Assembly (NCBI GenBank): GCA_947588995.1
Contig: CANPZI010000001.1
Coordinates: forward strand, 186,001 to 250,000
From: an uncultured Lachnospiraceae bacterium
GTDB lineage: Bacteria; Bacillota; Clostridia; Lachnospirales; Lachnospiraceae
Reading direction: 5' to 3'
Length of the DNA: 64,000 bases
Positions 34,576 through 43,177 of the stretch are shown here, one piece after another. Made by a program: the position numbers and the translations under genes. The stretch's first letter is position 1, and each line of letters opens with the position of its first letter. The notes under the pieces are model-generated. The model was not told the origin of the DNA, ran no database searches, and was given only the letters and a program-made list of their open reading frames with translations.

Positions 34576-35694
34576 TTATTTAATCATGATTTTATCAAAA
34601 TAGGCTTGCCAGAGCCTGTTCACCCGCTCCGGCGCCAACTGTTCCTGGATCTGTGCCGCCGCTCTCCCCAGGGTGTCGGCATAGATCGGATCACCCAGCA
34701 GCCTGTCCATCGCCCGCTCCAGTGCCTCCCGATCGCCCGTGGGAATGATCAGCCCGTTCTCACCGTCGCGCATCAGTTCCTCCGTGCCGCCGCTGGGCAC
34801 ATCCGTGGCGATCACCGGCAGCCCGATCGCCAGTGCCTCGATCAGCGCGTTGGATACCCCCTCGGAGTAGGAAGTCAAAAGAAACAGCGACGCGCGCTCA
34901 ATCTGCGCCGCCACGTCGGGAATCATGCCCGGCAGAAACACCCGCTCCGCCATGCCCAGTTTTTCGATCAGTTCCTCCAGATATGGCCGCAGTTCCCCCT
35001 CGCCGTATATCGTCAGCGTATATTCCGGATATTTGTCACTTAAGACCGCAAACGCCCGTATCATCATCTCATGGTTCTTGTTCCCGTCCAGCCGTCCCAC
35101 GGCGACGACCCGTTTCTCGCGCTCCCCCTCATATCTGGGCCTGATAAAGGCAGGGTTTAAAGAGTTGGGGAGAATGACCGCCCGCCGCTGTATCTTCTTA
35201 TTATGAAAAAAGCGGCGCGACCGCTCCGTCTGCAGGATAATGCCCGCGGCGCGGGGAAAGAGAAGATTCGCCAGCGCACGCATCAGTCTGCCCGGATATT
35301 CCTCTTTCGCCTCACCCACCACCGAGACGACGGCCCTCGTCCCCGTAAACATTGTTGTGACGACAGCCATGAAATTATTCTTGCCGACGCACGAGAGCAC
35401 CAGATTCGGCGCTTCCGCCCGCCAGATACCGCGCAGCTTGCGCAGACGGCGGCAGAAATTCACGAGGCGGCTGCGGCTCAGTTCTCTCTCCGTCAGATCA
35501 GAGAGCACCCGTTTGACCCCCGGCGGCAGTTCATATTCTTTCTCTTGCGGATATTGGTACTGTGTGACCATCGTCACGCGGTACCCCTCCGACCGAAAAA
35601 AATCCGCCAGATTTACAAACACTCTCTCCGCTCCGCCCTTACTCAGAGAACCAATATAAAAAGCGATATGTTTAACACCCGTTTTCTTTTCCAT
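34576..35694 (-). CDS. Family 4 glycosyltransferase
   Basis: A 372-residue enzyme opening with HIAFYIGSLSKGGAERVFVNLA, the GGAE loop of many GT4 capsule enzymes. The donor half has VVAVGRLDGNKNHEMMIRAF and the EX7E motif EGVSNALIEALAIG. It is unusual in standing alone: a 75-base AT-rich spacer follows it and a 220-base AT-rich spacer precedes it, whereas most neighbours overlap. The Shine-Dalgarno (AAGGA) is 14 bases from the ATG, rather far. It may have been inserted into the locus or be separately transcribed. Confidence 0.87.
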   Translation of the reverse strand: MEKKTGVKHIAFYIGSLSKGGAERVFVNLADFFRSEGYRVTMVTQYQYPQEKEYELPPGVKRVLSDLTERELSRSRLVNFCRRLRKLRGIWRAEAPNLVLSCVGKNNFMAVVTTMFTGTRAVVSVVGEAKEEYPGRLMRALANLLFPRAAGIILQTERSRRFFHNKKIQRRAVILPNSLNPAFIRPRYEGEREKRVVAVGRLDGNKNHEMMIRAFAVLSDKYPEYTLTIYGEGELRPYLEELIEKLGMAERVFLPGMIPDVAAQIERASLFLLTSYSEGVSNALIEALAIGLPVIATDVPSGGTEELMRDGENGLIIPTGDREALERAMDRLLGDPIYADTLGRAAAQIQEQLAPERVNRLWQAYFDKIMIK

Positions 35695-35915
35695 GCGTTT
35701 GAATCAAATCCTTCATATTTGTCCCAAAAAGCGGGGGATTTTGCAATTTTAATTCATTTTTCCTGCAAATTCTTGCAAAATGAACTTTTTAATTAAATTT
35801 GATTTTATTTTTGATCTCTGAATTGTCTCGACAATTTCTCTCGTTTTCTGACCTCTTTTTTTCGGGAAAATCTTTTCTTTCTGGTGTTATTTTATTTTTT
35901 ATCGTATTCCGCAGG
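35695..35915 (-). promoter_or_regulatory. AT-rich 220-base spacer with two inverted repeats
   Basis: The longest gap in the window. It contains a 16-base palindrome AATTGTC-TC-GACAATT (35821-35836). It also has a pair of 9-base inverted arms ATTTTGCAA/TTGCAAAAT (35738-35746 and 35773-35781). I cannot fix a well-spaced -35/-10 pair, but the position upstream of a lone GT4 and the palindromes suggest a regulated leader. No U-run after either repeat supports a terminator, and I see no small gene here. Confidence 0.45.
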
Positions 35916-37826
35916 TTATGCAATCGAATGCCGCGCGGTGTGCCAAGTCTCATACCACTGCTGGAAGACAAAGAACGACCATGCCAGCTTGGAGTAATTT
36001 GCTCCGGTTGCCGGACCGGCATCTCCCGTCTTCAGATAGCCGCCGATCATATCGGAGACATATTTTGCATCAAATATATTCTGCCGTGCCAGAAAATCAT
36101 AACTGCTGTAATCTGTGAGTTGCTCCCGCAGCGGCCCGCGCAGCCACTTGTCCAGGGGAACGCCAAAACCAACTTTGGGTCTGTCCAGCAGTTCCCGCGG
36201 AATATAATCATAGGCGATATCTTTCAGAATATGTTTTTTGTCGCCGTCTTTGTATTTGAAAGCGTGAGGAATCCGATAAGAGAACTCCATGACATCTCTG
36301 TCCAGAATCGGGCATCTGGCTTCCAGAGAATATTTCATGGAGGCCCGATCTACCTTGCACAGAATATCGCCCGGCAGATAGGTGTCCATATCCAGCAGCA
36401 TCCGTCTGATCTGCCAGTCCCGTACCCGGTAATCACTTTCGACCGGATAATGAACCGGAGAGAACGCCTCCTCCGCCTCTTCTCTGACCATAGCCCGCGC
36501 CATGGCCGGATAACTGCCCGCGCCGAACTGCGTCTTGCTTTCCCTCTCCCGGTTGCCGGCAATCACCCGCACCTTAAAGGGCAGCCTGCTCTCTAGCCGC
36601 GCCCGCTTCAATCCCGGCATGCTGCACACGCCGTGCACCATCGCGCCCAGCAGATCCAGCCGCTGCGCCTGATACACTTTCTCATAGATATTGTACCCGC
36701 AGAAGAACTCATCGCCGCCGTCGCCCGACAGAGCGACCGTCACGTGCTCCCTGGCCAGCCCTGAAACCATCATCGTGGCAATCTGCGAACTGTCCGCAAA
36801 CGGTTCATCGTAATACCGCGGAATGCTGTCCACCAGGTCAAACATATCCTGCTCGTCAATATAGAGTTCCGTGTGCTCCGTGCCCAGATAGTCCGCTACC
36901 GCTCTGGCGTACTTCGCCTCATTGTACTTTTCCTCATGAAACCCGATGGAAAAAGTCTTCACCGGGCTGTCGGAACACTCCTGCGCGATTGCCGTCACCA
37001 GCGAAGAATCATAGCCGCCGCTCAGGAACGTTCCCAGCGGCACGTCGGCGATCATGCGCGCCCTCACCGATTTTCGCAGCAGATCCTTCAGCGTCTCTTT
37101 CGCCTCCCGATAATCCGTGACCGGCTCAGCCTGCGCCTCATGATAGGCCCTCCTGACGCTCCAGTATTTCCACTTTCTGATCCGCCCATGGGAAAAACGC
37201 AGCGCCGTTCCCGGCTCCAGCTTATACACATCGCTGTATATACTCTCCGGCGCATTGATGTACTGCTGAAAGAGGTATCGGGGCAGGATACGCGTATTGA
37301 TCCGCGCCGCAAATCCCGGACACTGCATGATCGGCTTCAATTCCGAGGCAAAGACGAGGTTCTCCTCTTCACACCAGTAATAGAGCGGTTTCTTGCCGAT
37401 CCGGTCACGGACGAGATAGACATCCTGTGTCTTTCTGTCATAGAGCGCAATGGCAAACATGCCGTTGAAACGCTCCACACAGCGGATTCCCCATTTTAAA
37501 TAGGCGGCTATGATCACTTCCGTGTCGCAGTTCGACCGGAAAGGATAGTCCGCCAGTTCCTCCCGCAATTCCTGATAATTGTATATCTCACCGTTATAGA
37601 CCACCGAAACGCTCCGGTCAGCCGAGTGCATCGGCTGATGCCCCAGAGCGGACAGATCCAGAATAGACAGCCGTCTCTGCGCCAGTCCTACCTGCCGACC
37701 GTCCGGCATCTCATAGATTTCCTCTCCGCTGTCGTCGGGACCGCGGTGATACATGGTATCATTCATCCGCTTCAGCTGTTCCGCCGTAAGATTCATCCTG
37801 CCGACATAGCCGCATATTCCGCACAT
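35916..37826 (-). CDS. asnB: Asparagine synthase-like glutamine amidotransferase (copy 2)
   Basis: About 636 residues. The start at 37826 gives Cys2 (MCGICGYVG), needed for glutaminase activity, and has GGAGG five bases upstream. NGEIYNYQELREEL and RDRIGKKPLYYW mark the glutaminase domain. The synthetase domain has a canonical PP-loop LSGGYDSS, SGDGGDEFFCGYNIYEKVY and KVDRASMKYSLEARCPILD. It is clearly a paralogue of the copy at 31465-33354 but not a recent duplicate. Behind a deacetylase-like gene in the same small operon, it is a candidate for forming amides on a uronic-acid sugar or an aminoacyl group. Confidence 0.9.
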   Translation of the reverse strand: MCGICGYVGRMNLTAEQLKRMNDTMYHRGPDDSGEEIYEMPDGRQVGLAQRRLSILDLSALGHQPMHSADRSVSVVYNGEIYNYQELREELADYPFRSNCDTEVIIAAYLKWGIRCVERFNGMFAIALYDRKTQDVYLVRDRIGKKPLYYWCEEENLVFASELKPIMQCPGFAARINTRILPRYLFQQYINAPESIYSDVYKLEPGTALRFSHGRIRKWKYWSVRRAYHEAQAEPVTDYREAKETLKDLLRKSVRARMIADVPLGTFLSGGYDSSLVTAIAQECSDSPVKTFSIGFHEEKYNEAKYARAVADYLGTEHTELYIDEQDMFDLVDSIPRYYDEPFADSSQIATMMVSGLAREHVTVALSGDGGDEFFCGYNIYEKVYQAQRLDLLGAMVHGVCSMPGLKRARLESRLPFKVRVIAGNRERESKTQFGAGSYPAMARAMVREEAEEAFSPVHYPVESDYRVRDWQIRRMLLDMDTYLPGDILCKVDRASMKYSLEARCPILDRDVMEFSYRIPHAFKYKDGDKKHILKDIAYDYIPRELLDRPKVGFGVPLDKWLRGPLREQLTDYSSYDFLARQNIFDAKYVSDMIGGYLKTGDAGPATGANYSKLAWSFFVFQQWYETWHTARHSIA

Positions 37827-37868
37827 ATCGTCCTCCATATCGCATGTTATTTATAATCGCGCGCAGAT

Positions 37869-38627
37869 TTACCGCACATCCTTAGACAGAAAATAGTCCT
37901 TGTACTCTCCGAAATCCTTACACTCGTTATCTACGGATTCCACCAGTTCAATATACTTCTCCTGCAGCAGCGCCTTGTAATTGTTGAAGTTGTCATATCC
38001 CTTTTTACACCACGCAAAAGGATGCGTAAGAATCTGCACTTTGTCATAACTTGTGATATTTTTCTCATCAGGATAACCATACCGCCAGATATGATTGGCG
38101 TCTGACATGTATTTGACTTTCAGCGCCGTATTCTCGTCAACCGCATCCGCAAAGGTAAAGAAATCATCCTGATATGCGTTGAGAATGCCGTCCGGCTTGA
38201 TATTCTCCCGCAGTACATCCTTAGAAGGCCTGTGTATGGAAAATTCCGTGATTTCAAACCCTAACATCTCGCTTAAGATATCGATCTCCATCTTAATCCG
38301 TCTGCGGATCTGTTCCATATCCGTCATGCCGTTCAAGGCAAAATGCAGACCGATATGCTGCCCCCGCTCATGCATGTCCTTGATCATATCCATGTTTCTT
38401 CTGGAAAGGATATTGTAAGAATTGTTGGTCCACTGAAAGAAGAAAGTGGATGTGAAATCCATGCTCTGCTCCACCTTGGCCATCTGATAGGCCCGCTCCA
38501 CGCTGTACTCCACGTCATGCCGCATGATGATAAAAGCGTCACGGTGCAGCGCATCGGCATAACCGCACTGCCGGCCCGTGGACTGTATGATTCGGATGAT
38601 CTCCCGGTAATCGTCATATGAAAACAT
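37869..38627 (-). CDS. Polysaccharide deacetylase-like (CE4/NodB-related) protein
   Basis: A 252-residue soluble protein. IMRHDVEYSVERAYQMA near residue 35 resembles the metal-binding aspartate motif of CE4-type enzymes, and HIGLHFALNGM near residue 90 supplies the HxxLH-like histidines. Late HPFAWCKKG may give the catalytic base region. Such enzymes remove N- or O-acetyl groups from sugars; no signal peptide is seen, so a cytoplasmic precursor is the likely target. GGAGGG lies eight bases before the ATG, and the best promoter of the right half lies upstream. Confidence 0.65.
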   Translation of the reverse strand: MFSYDDYREIIRIIQSTGRQCGYADALHRDAFIIMRHDVEYSVERAYQMAKVEQSMDFTSTFFFQWTNNSYNILSRRNMDMIKDMHERGQHIGLHFALNGMTDMEQIRRRIKMEIDILSEMLGFEITEFSIHRPSKDVLRENIKPDGILNAYQDDFFTFADAVDENTALKVKYMSDANHIWRYGYPDEKNITSYDKVQILTHPFAWCKKGYDNFNNYKALLQEKYIELVESVDNECKDFGEYKDYFLSKDVR

Positions 38628-38698
38628 GGTTTTTTCCCTCCGCCCGCGCTTGTTTTCTCCCGTTTTTCCCGCGCCCGCTTTCGCTCCTGTCTCACTCC

Positions 38699-38727
38699 AG
38701 TATACACTTTGAAAGCGGAAGCGACAA
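38699..38727 (-). promoter_or_regulatory. Sigma-70-type promoter upstream of the deacetylase-like gene
   Basis: On the minus strand TTGTCG (38722-38727) is 17 bases from TATACT (38699-38704). It lies between the DUF6056 stop and the deacetylase-like gene, giving a leader of about 65 bases. The sequence AAAGTGTATAC here is also found in the stem of the hairpin at 2034-2078. Confidence 0.65.
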
Positions 38728-38743
38728 GTTTATTCTGCTTCTT

Positions 38744-40207
38744 TTACTCCGGCATACGCCTCACGGAATGTTTGTGATAGTATTCCGCAACGCCAGCATT
38801 AACCCAGCTGTTCTCATCCTCATCGAGATAAAAACAGGTGAAATTGTCAATGAAATCCGGTACTTCCACAACGACATCTTCCTCGGGACAGTTTTCCAGA
38901 TAGTCATAGACCGCCACACACGCCTCATAATAACGCCGATAGGATCCGTTGTGTTCACACTCCGCCATCGTCATCAGCGCCGATTCGGACAGCGCTTCCG
39001 GCGCAGACAGAAACGCCGCGAACAGAATCGTCACGAAGATCGCCCAGATACGCCTGTCCGCGCCCAAATCAGCCCACCGCGCCAGCAGACAGCCCGCAAA
39101 TACGGCCAGATTGCCCAGCGAAATCACAAGAACGGTATCCAGAACAAAACAGCATCTGTTCGGCAATGTGAGCCCGTCATAGCCCAGCACCACCGGGAAC
39201 ACGGCCACATAGCCAATCCCGACGGCCAGAATGCTGACGATGCCATACGCTTTCAGATACGCGGCAAACCGTTTGGACAGATACATCCCCAGCAAGAGCA
39301 TGGCCAGCAGAATCACGCCGAACATGGTATTTCTGACAAGGCGCTCTGTCTCTCCCCACACGCCTTTGATCGTCCACTTGACGACAGACAGCAGCTGCCA
39401 GCCCCCCCCCTGCGAGGTATAAGTATGCCGCGCATAATTGCCTGGCGCCGCCGCATTCAGAAGTGCTCCCAGAATACCCGATACGGTAACGGCGATATTG
39501 CCGGCCGATACTTCCCCGGACGCCAGATAAAAGCCGACCGTCAAAAGCAGGGCCGCATAGCAGGCCGTTCCACTCACGATCAGCGAACCCCCTCCCGCCA
39601 AAAAGAGCAGTATGGCCGACAACACAAAGCATACGTTTCTGCCCCGCCCCGGGACACCGCCCCTATTTGACAGCAGGAGAGCCGCCAAGGCCAAAAGCGC
39701 CGTAGAAAACGGCAGACTATACGCCACAGCGCCAGAATACCAGAAAAAAATCTCCGCAAAGACCTGCGCGTCCAAAATGGCAAACAACAGCAGAGTATAG
39801 ATCGTCAGCCGCAGACCGTACGCTCTGCCCTCTCTCCAGATCAACCCGGAAGCCGCCCACCACACGCCAAAGAGCGCGGCAAAGAACAGAAGCGCGTTGC
39901 AGACCATCACGACTTTCAGCTGCGGCAGGCCGAAATTGTTCAACGGCGAAAGAAACGCCTGCAGAAACATCGCGAAATAAGTTCCCTGCCAGTCCAAGTA
40001 CAATTCCCGGGAATAGCGGAGAGACGCCGCCAGATAAGCGGGCAGCGAAGCATGAAAGGAACCCACGCGGACGGCATGCGTGTAATCATCCCCGACAAGC
40101 ACCGTACAGCGCGCACTGCTCACGACGACGCCGGCCATAAACAGGATCGCCGCCACATTGCCTGCCACGACTGCCGGTTCCACCCATTTTCGCCTATTTG
40201 GATTCAT
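38744..40207 (-). CDS. DUF6056-type multispan membrane protein (GT-C-like), copy B
   Basis: About 487 residues with roughly ten membrane helices. The first outside loop has LVGDDYTHAVRVG, like the IDDYNYG motif of copy A, followed by YLDWQGTYFAMFLQ (copy A: YQGWQGTYISCFLM). The tail NSWVNAGVAEYYHKHSVRRM also matches copy A. A G9 tract encodes the Q-G-G-G-W region in a mid-protein outside loop. The ATG at 40207 begins just after the GT4 stop. Probable lipid-phosphate-sugar-dependent transferase acting outside the membrane. Confidence 0.72.
   Translation of the reverse strand: MNPNRRKWVEPAVVAGNVAAILFMAGVVVSSARCTVLVGDDYTHAVRVGSFHASLPAYLAASLRYSRELYLDWQGTYFAMFLQAFLSPLNNFGLPQLKVVMVCNALLFFAALFGVWWAASGLIWREGRAYGLRLTIYTLLLFAILDAQVFAEIFFWYSGAVAYSLPFSTALLALAALLLSNRGGVPGRGRNVCFVLSAILLFLAGGGSLIVSGTACYAALLLTVGFYLASGEVSAGNIAVTVSGILGALLNAAAPGNYARHTYTSQGGGWQLLSVVKWTIKGVWGETERLVRNTMFGVILLAMLLLGMYLSKRFAAYLKAYGIVSILAVGIGYVAVFPVVLGYDGLTLPNRCCFVLDTVLVISLGNLAVFAGCLLARWADLGADRRIWAIFVTILFAAFLSAPEALSESALMTMAECEHNGSYRRYYEACVAVYDYLENCPEEDVVVEVPDFIDNFTCFYLDEDENSWVNAGVAEYYHKHSVRRMPE
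39402..39410. repeat. C9/G9 homopolymer in DUF6056 copy B
   Basis: G9 on the coding strand within TSQGGGW. Losing one G gives a stop about 25 codons later; gaining one opens a long wrong frame. It is the only G9 tract in the window outside the CotH genes. Confidence 0.8.
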
Positions 40208-40211
40208 CGCC

Positions 40212-41333
40212 TCATTTCCCTTTCTTCTCATACGCTCCGCACAGTTCCTCTATATAGTCACGCCACTGTGTAAAGACCGCCCGGCCGTTCGCCCGATCCG
40301 CAATCTTTCTCGCCGCGGTGCCAAGCCGCCGCGCCAGCGCCGGATCTTCGATCAGACGGTTAATCCCGTCCACGAGCGCCTGCTCGTCCCTGATCGGAAT
40401 CAGCAGGCCATCCACCCCGTCCGTCATGATCGTCCGCGGCCCGCCGCAGGGACAGTCCGTCGCGACGATCGGCAGCCCCAGAGCCATCGCCTCCATCAGC
40501 GCATTCGGAAGCCCTTCCCAATCGGAGGTAAAGGCAAAGAGAGCCGCGTCCGCCAAATCCTCCTCCAGATGATCGCTGGCGCCCATCAGCCGGATATAAT
40601 CTCCGGCTCCCAGTTCAGCGATTAGATTTTCCAGTATTTCTTTCGTACCGTCATGGGAATCCCCGCCATAAATCTTCAGATCGTAGTCCGGATGCTTTGC
40701 GTGCACTCTCGCGAAAGCGCGCACCAGCATAGCCTGGTTCTTGAAATCCACCAGCCGGCCGGACTGCACCACCGTCTTCGTCCTCCGCTCCGGTTCCGGG
40801 CGGCCGATATACTTCTCATGAATCGGATTCAGGATGATGCGGGAATTGTCCTGCAGCCTCGGCGCGAAGAACGCCCTGGCGCCTTCCGTCTGAAAAACGC
40901 AGCCGTCGGCGCGCGGTAACAGAAGCGGAATCTGGATTTTGTCCGAGAGTTCCTCATAATGCCCCACCGGGTCGGTCCGCACGGAAATCAATACCGGCAT
41001 CTCCATGAAGTAAGCCGCCAGCAGTCCTCTGTACAGCGCTTTCCTGGCAAAGGGAATCAGAATGTCCGGTTTCTCGTCTCTGAGAAAATCGCGCAGATAT
41101 TTCACGCGGAGCAATACCTGCACGGGATGCGGCTTTCCGGCATCGCCCTCTCTCAGCCCCACATGCACCCGCCTGACACGCTCGTCCAGCGCGAACTCAT
41201 CCCGGCCGTACCACTCCGTTGCGACCAGTACCTCGCAGCCTGCTTCCGCAAACTGACCCGCCAGATTGGTAACGACGCGCTCCGCGCCGCCCTGTTCGAG
41301 ACAGTTCAAATGAAATGCAATCTTACGTGCCAT
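40212..41333 (-). CDS. Family 4 glycosyltransferase
   Basis: A 373-residue GT-B enzyme: KIAFHLNCLEQGGAERVVTNL at the start, VVQSGRLVDFKNQAMLVRAF opening the donor domain, then EGLPNALMEAMALG with the EX7E pair and CPCGGPRTIM. This CPxGGP-type ending is common in GT4 galactosyl- and GlcNAc-transferases of Gram-positive capsules. GGAGG lies ten bases upstream of the ATG. It follows the MBOAT gene of the Dlt-like cassette. Confidence 0.88.
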   Translation of the reverse strand: MARKIAFHLNCLEQGGAERVVTNLAGQFAEAGCEVLVATEWYGRDEFALDERVRRVHVGLREGDAGKPHPVQVLLRVKYLRDFLRDEKPDILIPFARKALYRGLLAAYFMEMPVLISVRTDPVGHYEELSDKIQIPLLLPRADGCVFQTEGARAFFAPRLQDNSRIILNPIHEKYIGRPEPERRTKTVVQSGRLVDFKNQAMLVRAFARVHAKHPDYDLKIYGGDSHDGTKEILENLIAELGAGDYIRLMGASDHLEEDLADAALFAFTSDWEGLPNALMEAMALGLPIVATDCPCGGPRTIMTDGVDGLLIPIRDEQALVDGINRLIEDPALARRLGTAARKIADRANGRAVFTQWRDYIEELCGAYEKKGK

Positions 41334-41356
41334 AAGCGCAACGCCTCCGTCAATCC

Positions 41357-42931
41357 TCAGAAACTCTGATACATGAATACCGCCGTGTCATAACCGCCCC
41401 CATAGATACCCGTAATTAACAGCGTCAGAACGACGCCGTAATAGCATACCCATCTGAGCAGGGCAGGCTTCGCCGCCAGATAAGTCCTGACATCCTCCCC
41501 TCGCTCCTCCAGCACGGAGACTGCCAGCCAGACAAGCAGCACGGCAGCAAGCAGAATAAAGTCATATCTGCTCAGCCCGTAAGCCGTAATCTCACTTGTC
41601 AGCAGGCGCAGCGGATGCAGCCGCGTGACAAAGGACAGATAGATCTCTCCCGCCTGCCTCAGGCTCTCACTGCGGATCAGCACGTCGGCCGCAAAGACAA
41701 TCAGCCATGTCCGCGCCATACCCACCAAAGACCACAGTCTGCCCTCCCTGATATGCAGCTTCTCTTTCCAGACCGCATACCGCGGCTCCAGCACCAGCGA
41801 TACGCTCATGACGGCGCCGTAGTAGATGCCCCACAGCATATAAGCTGCGGTTCTGCCGTGCCATATCCCTGTAAAAAACCATACAGCCAGCGTTCCCAAA
41901 ATCGGCACGACGTGTTTTCCGAAGCTGCTCCACCTCTTTTTACACGCCTTGCCAAGCCTGCGTCCCGGGCCGGACATCACGAAAGAAAACATCACGTAGT
42001 CCTTGAACCACGTCCCCAGCGTGATATGCCATCTGCGCCAGAACTCCGCCACCGACTTCGCAAAATAAGGCCGCTTGAAATTCTCAGGCAGCATGATGCC
42101 AAAGCTCTCGCTGACCCCCATCGCCATGTCAATATAACCCGAAAAATCCGCATAGAGCTGCAGCATGTACAGGACTGTGGCACACACAAAGATACTGCCC
42201 GGCACAGTGGAGGATTCGGCGCTGTAGACTCTGTCCACGAAGATACCAAGTCTGTCTGCAATCACCAGCTTCTTAAACGCACCCCACACAAATCGCTGTA
42301 TACCGCGCAGCATTCTGTCATAATCAAAAATATGCGCACTGCAGAACTGCTCTTTCATCGGCGCATAGCGGTTGAACGGTCCCTGTGTGATTGAGGGAAA
42401 ATACGCGAGAAACAACAGAAAGCACAGAGGATTCGTCTCCGCCTCACAGTTCTCTCTCCCCACATCTATGATGTAGCCCATTGCGGTCAGCGTGTAGAAA
42501 GAGATCCCAAGCGGCATGACTACACGCTCCAGAAAAGCGGCATGTGATCCGGCCAGCCTCTCTGCATACGGCAGGGCAATAGCTGCATACTTATAAAATA
42601 CAAGCATCCCGAGCAGGAGAAGAAAACTCAAAACCTGTATCCTCTTTCTTCTCCTCTGAAAGGCATCTCTGACCGCCTTTTTGCTCTCCCTGTCCTGACA
42701 CGCGCCAAGTGCCGTCCTCTCCTGCGCAAGCAGCCGTTTCAGATACAGCCCGCAGCCGTATGCCGTAAACGCCGCCAGCAGCAGACTGAGCGGAAAAGCG
42801 CGCAGGCCGGTCACATAGAAAAGCAGACTCACCGCCAGCAGCACATACCGCTGTGCTTTCCCCGTCACCAGATAATAGAGCGAGAAAGCAATCGCCCACA
42901 ATATCACAAAGGATAATGATATGAGCTGCAT
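41357..42931 (-). CDS. MBOAT O-acyltransferase (DltB/AlgI-like)
   Basis: A 524-residue membrane protein with about a dozen helices. MBOAT signatures are present: QGPFNRYAPM, LYADFSGYIDMAMG, FWRRWHITLGTWFKDYV and FFTGIWHGRTAAYMLWG, whose WHG histidine is the family's catalytic residue. DltB moves D-alanine from a carrier protein across the membrane; AlgI-type members move acetyl groups. Its ATG directly abuts the stop of a DltC-like carrier gene, which points to a carrier-bound aminoacyl or acyl donor. Confidence 0.9.
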   Translation of the reverse strand: MQLISLSFVILWAIAFSLYYLVTGKAQRYVLLAVSLLFYVTGLRAFPLSLLLAAFTAYGCGLYLKRLLAQERTALGACQDRESKKAVRDAFQRRRKRIQVLSFLLLLGMLVFYKYAAIALPYAERLAGSHAAFLERVVMPLGISFYTLTAMGYIIDVGRENCEAETNPLCFLLFLAYFPSITQGPFNRYAPMKEQFCSAHIFDYDRMLRGIQRFVWGAFKKLVIADRLGIFVDRVYSAESSTVPGSIFVCATVLYMLQLYADFSGYIDMAMGVSESFGIMLPENFKRPYFAKSVAEFWRRWHITLGTWFKDYVMFSFVMSGPGRRLGKACKKRWSSFGKHVVPILGTLAVWFFTGIWHGRTAAYMLWGIYYGAVMSVSLVLEPRYAVWKEKLHIREGRLWSLVGMARTWLIVFAADVLIRSESLRQAGEIYLSFVTRLHPLRLLTSEITAYGLSRYDFILLAAVLLVWLAVSVLEERGEDVRTYLAAKPALLRWVCYYGVVLTLLITGIYGGGYDTAVFMYQSF

Positions 42932-43162
42932 CTACTCCTCCAACAGGCGCTTTACCAGCGCGATAATCGCTTCTTTGTTCTTAAAATTCTCCGCCACGAC
43001 ATATTTCGCATCGATCTCGATATCGAACTCATCCTCCAGATCGCCCACCACGTTAATCACGGTAAAGGAGTCGATCACACCGTCCTCCATCATACTGTCG
43101 CCGTCGTAGGTCAGCGCCTCCTCGCAGTGCTCTTTCAAAATTGCCAAAACTTTTTCTTCCAT
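42932..43162 (-). CDS. Acyl/aminoacyl carrier protein (DltC-like)
   Basis: A 76-residue acidic protein predicted to be helical, of the usual carrier-protein size. The phosphopantetheine site is GVIDSFTVINVV, with Ser in the DSF motif near residue 32. GGAGGGG sits six bases before the ATG. It lies immediately before the MBOAT gene, as dltC lies after dltB in dlt operons, and with the AMP ligase at 45657-47162 it should carry an activated amino acid or acyl group. Activation requires a phosphopantetheinyl transferase encoded elsewhere. Confidence 0.9.
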   Translation of the reverse strand: MEEKVLAILKEHCEEALTYDGDSMMEDGVIDSFTVINVVGDLEDEFDIEIDAKYVVAENFKNKEAIIALVKRLLEE

Positions 43163-43177
43163 CCATTTCCCCTCCGA

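Noticed and set aside
35821..35836. The palindrome as an intrinsic terminator after AsnB copy 2
   Set aside because: It is about 80 bases past the stop codon and is not followed by a U-run on the transcribed strand.
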